A DNA stretch of 64,000 bases from Boesenbergia rotunda (lineage: Eukaryota; Streptophyta; Magnoliopsida; Zingiberales; Zingiberaceae), in assembly GCA_024364735.1 (NCBI GenBank), contig JAGFNQ010002615.1, positions 186,306 to 250,305 on the forward strand. Direction: 5' to 3'. The notes under the pieces are model-generated. The model searched no databases. It saw only the letters and a program-made list of their open reading frames with translations, and was not told the DNA's origin. The position numbers and the translations under genes were made by a program. Positions 57,844 to 64,000 of this stretch are shown one piece after another (the first letter of the stretch is position 1; each line of letters starts with the position of its first letter).

Positions 57844-58908
57844 ACTAAGGCTTCACCTTAGACTTATACCGCCAATGCGTATGCAATGCAAACATGCATG
57901 GATTCTATCACAAGGCATCCACACACATAAACCTCCCCAATGAGTTTAGAACTTTTACCAAAACGGGCCTTTTAAGAACCTCTCTAAGGATCTCCCTATA
58001 TTGGACTTACAAAGGCTTTTTAAGAACCTTTCCAAGGTTCCCCCTTTGCCACCAAATAAGCAACAATGCTCCCCCTTTACCTAAGCTCCCCTTAACCTAG
58101 AATTTCTTCACCTTACTTTTTAAAAAAAAATATTTTTTTTATCATTAAGGATTTCTTGCAAAGGTGTGTTTAGTTTCCCACTTAAACCCAACACATCTCC
58201 CCGTTTGACTCACATCAAAAGGACTCTAATAATTTCTCTCTTATTAGATCCTTTAATCTCTAGTGATCATAAACAAAGTGTATTAACCCCCATAAGATTA
58301 TACATTTGTTTTACATCATTACGACACTTTTCGATTGCTGAAAAACAGTTTCAGCAAATATCAGTCAACTGCGACAGTTACCAGTCGATTGATCCCCATC
58401 AAAAAACCATAATGTAGCTAGTCTCTCTCCGACAGCACTGTTACCAGTCGACTGCCACCATCTACCAGTCGTCTGGTACCGTAAAAACTCTATTTTCAGT
58501 ATTTTTGACCCAATTTCAGAAATACACCAAAAATTTCACAAATCTCCAAAAAATTCCAAATTTTGTGGAGAGATTTGTGGTGCCCGTGTCTACTTGGAAA
58601 AAATACATTCAAAAATGTATCTATCACCAATCCCAAGATTGACACAAAACTCAAAACTATCTAAATGATCCAATTTAACCTTGACCTAAAGTCCTAGTTT
58701 TGATCTCCTCTTGATGTATCTGCTCATACAAAACCACAATGCATCCCAGCATTGCTTTTCATGGCATCTATACATCAAAAATCATTTTTCATGCAATATG
58801 ACCCCAACATCATATTTTCATGCATGAATCACACACCCAATGTGCCAAAATCCTAGAATTTGAGACTCAAGTTCGTCTCCAATTTCTTTGGCACACTTCA
58901 TAACCCAT
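57844..58908 (-). other. 3' non-coding region of element J
   Basis: It aligns with 8781-9900 of element B in reverse complement. Several CCCCCTTT/CTCCCC tracts (minus-strand polypurine) are at about 58038-58200, and GTCGAC-like half-sites at about 58365-58475. The CCTAG tandem units of B are absent. Confidence 0.75.
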
Positions 58909-60598
58909 CTAGACTTCCGGGAGAAATCCTCCCGAGATCCATAGACCATGGGTCTCAACTTGACTCCTAAAGCTCCCCCTTGAGCTCTTAGCCTTAGCCA
59001 CCTCCCTAGGCGACTCAACAACCACTAGGCCACACCGGTGTACCTTCGGTGACCCTTGCCCTACAACCTTAACTTTTTTAACTTTAGACACCTTGTCCAT
59101 GGTTAAGCACTTCTTCCCTTTAACTTTGGACAACTTGTCCTTAGTTAAGGTCTTTTTACCCTTAAATGACATTCCCTTGCCATTCTTGGACTTCTTCTCC
59201 TTGCCATAGTTGTATGCTACCCTAACATATTTCTTTTCATTGGCATCGGAGAATTTAGATCGGTATCCTAAACCCGATCTATCATTGTTAGGTTTTTGAC
59301 TACCTAACACCATACCTAAACCCTTAGATCCAATAGTGAATCTATCTAGGGTTTTCTCTAATTTATCAAGCATTGCCCTCAAAGCTTGATTTTCCCTTTC
59401 TAGGTTCTCAAACCTAGAATCAATATGTCCACCTTGGACATTCCTAGATCTACTCATTCTAGACATGTGTCTCCCCTTCTTGGGATTAATGTCTTGGTCC
59501 TTAGGTCTAATGGTCTTAGATTTATCATGATGCATGATTTTCCTACGATTTTGATCTACAATATTAATCCTACTCCTATCATGATATTTAAATCCAAAAT
59601 TATGCATGGGTAAATAATTGACATTATTTCTAACATGCATGGAAGAATTTGAATGACATCTAAAGTTAGGGATTACCTCCCTTGCCCTTGTAGCTCCCCC
59701 TTGATGTGAGATTTTCTTCTTCTCCTTCTTCTCCCACTTCTTCAAATGCTTCAATTTCTTGAATTCTCCTTTTCTTGAGCATTTGGTGTGGTAATGTCCT
59801 AGTTCACCACACGTGAAACACCTAATGTGTTTCTTTTCCTTCTTTTCCCTACAACCCATGTTAGAATTTAAAGAAATTGACTTGGGTTTAGGATTTACCT
59901 CCTTTTTCTTACCCTTTGGACACTTGTCCTTATAGTGTCTCTTTTCATTACACCCAAAGCAAATAATGTGGTCCTTTGGCTTTGCCTTGGTGGATGTGGA
60001 AGCTTCTTCTTGCTCTAGTATTAAGAATGGTCTCTCCTCCCCCTCAATGCTTGAAGTGGAGACTTCTTCTTTCCCCTTTGTTGAAGTGGATGATTCTTCA
60101 ATTTCTTGTGTCACTTCACTTGAGGAGATGGATGAATCTTTTTCTTCTTTCTCTTCCTCTTCGGATATTGGGCTTCTTTCCTCATCCAATTGGTCTTTCT
60201 TCTCTTCTTGGACCATTAAGCTCATTTCCTTGGGCTCTTCCACTACTTGAGCTTGTGTAGGGTTTTCATGAAGCGCGAACATTTTGCTCCATAGTTCATG
60301 TGCATTTTGATATTCACCTACATGGCTAATTATATCATTAGGCAAAATATTAAGTAATATTGAAATTATCTTTTCGTTTACCTTTGATTGGATTTGTTGC
60401 TCCTTAGTCCAATATCTTGGTCGGAGCTTCTTCCCATGCTTATCTTTTGGGGGCTTCAAATGGATATTTTAGTGCAATCATTATATCCCAATCCATGTTG
60501 AACCGTACCTCTATCCGTGCCCTCCAATAATCGAAACTCTCTTAGTCGTAAGGAGGTGGAACGTTGATGTCATCCCCTAAGCGTTCTTCACGCGCCAT
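58909..60598 (-). pseudogene. gag: gag of element J, two zinc knuckles, largely open
   Basis: Homologue of B's gag. The frame 60459-58909 is open for 516 codons. Domain order: capsid-like start (RYWTKEQQIQSKVNEKI, YQNAHELWSKMF), acidic Ser/Glu-rich linker, knuckles CFGCNEKRHYKDKC and CFTCGELGHYHTKC, basic region, coiled coil, then FTIGSKGLGMVLG and RSGLGYRSK. The likely original start is ATG 60596-60598. Between it and 60459 there is an in-frame TAA at about 60543 and a one-base shift in a C5A4 run (about 60453). Since the body of 516 codons is open, this copy decayed less than B. Confidence 0.85.
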
Positions 60599-60649
60599 TT
60601 CCTCTAGCTTTTTGCTCTCCCGGCATTAGTCCATAGATGAACGACCCCT

Positions 60650-60661
60650 GCTCTGATACCA
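60650..60661 (-). promoter_or_regulatory. Primer-binding site of element J
   Basis: Minus strand TGGTATCAGAGC, two bases from the LTR end at 60664. Confidence 0.88.
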
Positions 60662-60663
60662 CT

Positions 60664-61810
60664 TGTTGGGATCGATGCGTATGGCTAGAGTGGGGTGAAT
60701 AGACGATCACCCACTTTGGTCGCCGATTCTTCCTACAAGGGTAGCTTGCGCAAGCGAAAATACTAATAACACAAATAAACAAATGTTAATACAAATTGTT
60801 TACGTGGTTCGGAGATAAAGCTCCTACTCTACGGCTGTCCGTAAGGTGGACGATCCTGATCCATCGGTGAATGAGTCGCCGGAAGACGTCCGGCTAGCTC
60901 TTGTCACTCCTTGTGGGTGGAGAAACCTTGCCACAAACTCCCGACAACACCTGAGCACTAGGAGACTACTAATAAGCTCTAACCAAGCTTATTTCGTCAA
61001 CTCTTTCCCAGCCAAAAAGAGCTCTCTTAAATAAAGCTCATAGCTGAAAAGACTGTTACCAGTCGACTGGTCTAAGCACCAGTCGACTGGTCCACCTTAG
61101 ATTCGAACATTACAGCCCAACGTTTGAATTCCAGCTGACACCAGTCGACTGCACCTAAGATCAGTCGACTTGTCTTTCAATGCACTTTATCAGTAGACTG
61201 ATCCAAGCACCAGTCGACTGCTCTACCCCTAAACCTAGGGTTTCCCTTCCCGAGTACAATTCTCTCAACACTCGGACCCTCACGACTTAGCTGGCCCTTC
61301 CAGCAGCCTCGACCTGTTACCTTCAAGCCTTCTTCGCCTTTGGCTCTCGTCCCTCGGATGCATACAAACCCGTGGCTCGTTCTCATGCCGTACTTCGCAT
61401 ATGTCTCGAAGTTCGCTTCCCTCAGCTCATCGTTCCTACTTTGTCCATGGACCCTCCATCCAACAGCCTCGATCTGTTGCCTTCAAGCCTTCTTTGACTT
61501 TGGCTCTCGTCCCTTGGATGCATATGAACCCACGGCTCGTTCTCATGCCATCCTTCACGTATGTCTCGAAGTTCGCTTCCCTCGGCTCATCGTTCCTGCT
61601 TTGTCCACGGTCCCTCAGATGCATACACGCCCACAGCTTGTCTCCTCATGCCATACTTCATCGGACTCGAAGTCGTCCAGCTAAGTCCATGTGTATCCTG
61701 CAAACCTACACACTCAAATACACATATCAAACACAAGGGTGAACCTAACTTAAACCATTTGCCCAAACATCAAAACACATGGTCACTCCGAACCATAGAT
61801 TGCTCTAACA
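60664..61810 (-). repeat. 5' LTR of element J
   Basis: In element sense it begins TGTTAGAGCAATC and ends with the GTGGGGTGAATA motif and CCCAACA; it is homologous to the LTRs of B. GTCGAC palindromes (CCAGTCGACTGG type) are at about 61057-61222, upstream of a TATA-like TATTTAAG (plus 61026-61033). A duplicated segment of about 180 bases at about 61320-61660 is not seen in this form in B. Confidence 0.88.
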
Positions 61811-62560
61811 GAAAGAAAAGAAGACAACTCAGGATACAGCAGGGACTCAGAAACAACAAACTATTGGACAGAAGTGGATCAGTAGGAGTCAGAGTACGCA
61901 GGAGACTTTTGGGTCTCATCCTCGACCCCAGAAGTCTAGATGGTTTTCAGCAGGATCGTCATAGGGTTCTTAGCAGACCCAGAAGTCTGCTACTGGTGGG
62001 GCTTATAATTTTCAGTGTAGATCTAGGGACCACAGTAGACCAGATTATCCTTTGGAGCACCCCATCTGTTATTATTGAAAGCTTCTGGGTCATGAGAGTT
62101 GAGGTTATCCTTTGAAGGCTCAACATAAGTCTGTAGAAGTTACTCCCCTGGGAGGTTGGTCAGGATAGCAGAGGCCACAACGAAGCAGTTGTTAGACTCA
62201 TATGTCATTCCGATAGCAGCAGACAGGACATCAGTAGGCAATTCCTCCACCAGCTCAGATTTATTGTATGTCTAGGCATAAGTACCCCTCACCAGCGGCA
62301 TCTCAGTATTCTGGGATGGGGTCGTACTATCAGCAGCCATACCCAGCATACCAGCCTGCAGTTTATCAGCATTAATAGTCAGCTGGAGCTTCAGGTTATC
62401 AGCCTCAACAGTCAGTTGGGTCCTCTGTATATCAACCCCAGCAGAATGTCAAACCATCAACATCTCAGCCTCAACAGTCGGTTGGGTCTTCTTTATATCA
62501 GCCCCAGCAGAATGTCAGACTGTCAACATCTCAGCCTCAGCAGGTTTTGGCATTGCCACC
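61811..62560 (+). pseudogene. gag: gag tail of element K with Gln/Pro repeats
   Basis: The plus frame starting at 61813 can be read as a basic Gln/Ser-rich gag tail with a remnant knuckle (CYY-stop-KLLGH). It is broken by several stops, two of them adjacent TAG codons at about 61958-61969. At 62403-62534 a 66-base unit repeats exactly twice in tandem; it encodes 22 residues rich in Gln, Pro and Ser (PQQSVGSS, YQPQQN). A third partial copy begins at 62535. Confidence 0.7.
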
Positions 62561-64000
62561 TCCAGTTCCAGAGATAGGTCAAGTTTATGCAGTCACCAGA
62601 GAGGAGGCACAGCGGGATGATGGATCAATGTTCCGTGGTATGATTTTCGTTTATGCATTTCCTACTGAATTGCTTGTTGACACCGGTAGTTCTAGTTCTT
62701 TCATATCATGATTATTTATGAAAAAAATTAGTAGGTTGCCTACCCTTAGATCATAACATCTGTCAGTATCTCTGCCATCCGGTGAGGTATTGGATATCAT
62801 GCAGGAAGTCAAGGCATGTCCATTGGATTTCGGCAATTATACTCTCACCGTGGATCTGTCAGTTCTCGAGATGGTAGAGTTTGATATTATTCTGGGCATG
62901 AACTCGTTGGCGGCCTATCATGCCACAGTTGATTTCCAAGCGAGAGTGGTCACGTTTCGACCTCCAAACCAACCCTCGTGGGAATTCATTGGCACCAGAG
63001 ATGATGGGATTTCGATTATCTCTGCACTTCAAGCCCAAAAGCTTATGTTGCATGGATGTCAGGGTTTTCTATTCTCATTGATCAGCACGAATGATAGCAG
63101 TAACCCTCATCTCTCGGATGTTCCGGTGGTCCGAGAATTTTTGGGCGTATTTCCAGAGGAGCTTCCTGGTTTACCTCCCAGAAGGCAAGTCGAGTTTATG
63201 ATTGAGTTGATTCCGGGGACAGCACCAGCATCAAAGGCTCCGTATCGTATGACGCCTAAGGAGTTAGATGAGCTAAAGGTCCAACTTCAAGAGTTGCTTA
63301 ACAGGGGGCTTATCCGTCCTAGCGTATCTCCATGGGGTTTGCCAGTTTTGTTCATAAAGAAGAAGGATGGTTCTATGAGATTATGCATCGATTACAAGCA
63401 GTTGAATAGAGTGACCATCAAGAACAAATATCCCCTACCTTATATTGAAGATTTGTTTGATCAGTTAAAGGATACGTTAGTGGATTCTAAGATTGATTTA
63501 CAGTCAGGATAACATCAATTGAGGATCAGAGATTCAGATATCCAGAAGATTATTTTCCGCACTCGGTACGGACACTACGAGTTTTTGATAATGTTATTTG
63601 GGCTTACCAATGCTCTTGCAGTATTTATGGATTTGATGAATCGGGTCTTTATGGAGTATTTGGATCAGTTTGTTATTATTTTCATCGACGACATCCTAAT
63701 TTACTCCCGTTCTGAGGAGGAAGATGTGCGCCATCTTCGCATCATCCTGGAGATGCTCCGACGGGAGCAGTTATATGCGAAGTTCAGCAAATGTGTTTTC
63801 TGGTTGTCTTCTGTGGGTTTTCTCGGACACGTTGTTTCCAGTAGAGATATCTCCATAGATCCCCAAAAGATCGATGTTGTCACCAGTTGGGAGCAGCCGA
63901 AGTCAGTTTAGGAGGTGCGCAGTTTTCTCGGATTGGTTGGTTATTATCGACGTGTTTTTTAGAGTTTTCCAGTATTGCCTCACCGTTGACATGTCTGACC
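62561..64000 (+). pseudogene. pol: Protease and reverse transcriptase of element K (partial)
   Basis: The protease active site LLVDTGSSSSFIS (Asp codon 62679-62681) is intact, but TGA 62709-62711 and TAA 62754-62756 follow. VEFDIILGMNSL closes the protease. RT shows FPEELPGLPPRRQVEF, SPWGLPVLFIKKKDGS, CIDYKQLN, RTRYGHYEF and the catalytic FIDD (about 63683-63694). Stops are TAA 63510-63512 where D has Tyr, TAG 63909-63911, and a further TAG at about 63960. It provides the only full copy here of the RT segment lost in D's gap. Confidence 0.85.

Larger units (their letters stand above)
57844..61810 (-). mobile_element. Element J: second gag-only copia element (3' end missing)
   Basis: 5' LTR (60664-61810), primer-binding site, one gag and a 3' non-coding region, the same plan as element B with no pol. 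It is cut about 100 bases before its expected polypurine tract by the LTR of F. Its 5' LTR adjoins gypsy element K. Two copies with the same layout show that the gag-only form is a family, not a one-off deletion. Confidence 0.87.
61811..64000 (+). mobile_element. Element K: Ty3/gypsy retrotransposon (partial, runs off the right edge)
   Basis: Gag tail, protease and RT in plus orientation and in the order of Ty3/gypsy. It is interrupted on the left by element J and leaves the window within RT. It carries several stops, so it is dead. RT wording (LPGLPPRRQVEF, KNKYPLPYIEDLFD) is chromovirus-like and clearly different from D. Confidence 0.85.

Noticed and set aside
61340..62115. Overlapping plus-strand frames at the J/K border
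   Set aside because: They run from LTR sequence of J into gag remnant of K across an insertion junction and carry no domain; duplicated LTR sequence explains them.

Overview
The window is nuclear DNA of a flowering plant. The evidence is plant Ty1/copia (Sirevirus-type and Angela/Tork-like) and Ty3/gypsy chromovirus-like retrotransposons, tRNA-iMet primer-binding sites, a PIF/Harbinger transposon whose genes have GT-AG introns, and a fragment of a plant UPF2-like gene. A repeat-rich monocot genome is my guess; the sequence does not prove it. I see no complete host gene. Nearly every base belongs to nested transposable elements, so this looks like intergenic heterochromatin.

Layout, with labels used throughout. 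A (1-17240, minus): Sirevirus-type copia, 3' LTR cut by the window edge, carrying an extra gene after pol. B (6130-10996, plus): gag-only copia inserted in A's reverse transcriptase with a 5-bp target duplication. C (17241-20727, plus): 5' part of an Angela/Tork-like copia whose LTR was hit by A. D (20728-29825, plus): Del/Tekay-like gypsy with an assembly gap in its reverse transcriptase. E (29826-32900, minus): 5' half of another Sirevirus. F (32901-57843, minus): a pol-less Sirevirus derivative split by two insertions, G and I. G (34150-45803, minus) is a full-length copia of the same family as C and itself holds solo LTR H (37835-39219). I (46979-52923) is a PIF/Harbinger element with transposase, Myb-like protein and a captured UPF2 fragment. 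J (57844-61810, minus): second copy of the gag-only family B. K (61811-64000, plus): another gypsy running off the right edge.

How the parts relate: A, E, F, H and the gag-only pair B/J share Sirevirus-type signatures. These are similar gag C-termini, several polypurine tracts before the 3' LTR, a CACCCCCCTCTA-like motif near the U5 end of the LTR, and U3 regions built from short tandem units followed by family-specific palindromes. B and J encode only Gag and would need enzymes from an autonomous relative. Most coding regions are dead. Most of their internal stops lie where a sister copy or the family has Gln or Trp, as expected from C-to-T decay of methylated DNA.

Most notable: (1) the UPF2 capture inside a nearly intact PIF/Harbinger element; (2) the post-pol gene of A, which appears to have its own palindrome-rich upstream region, leader and intron; (3) the palindrome CCAGTCGACTGG shared by LTRs of unrelated copia and gypsy elements; (4) flank mismatches around D and F, together with an undersized N gap, which suggest a rearrangement or a scaffold misjoin.
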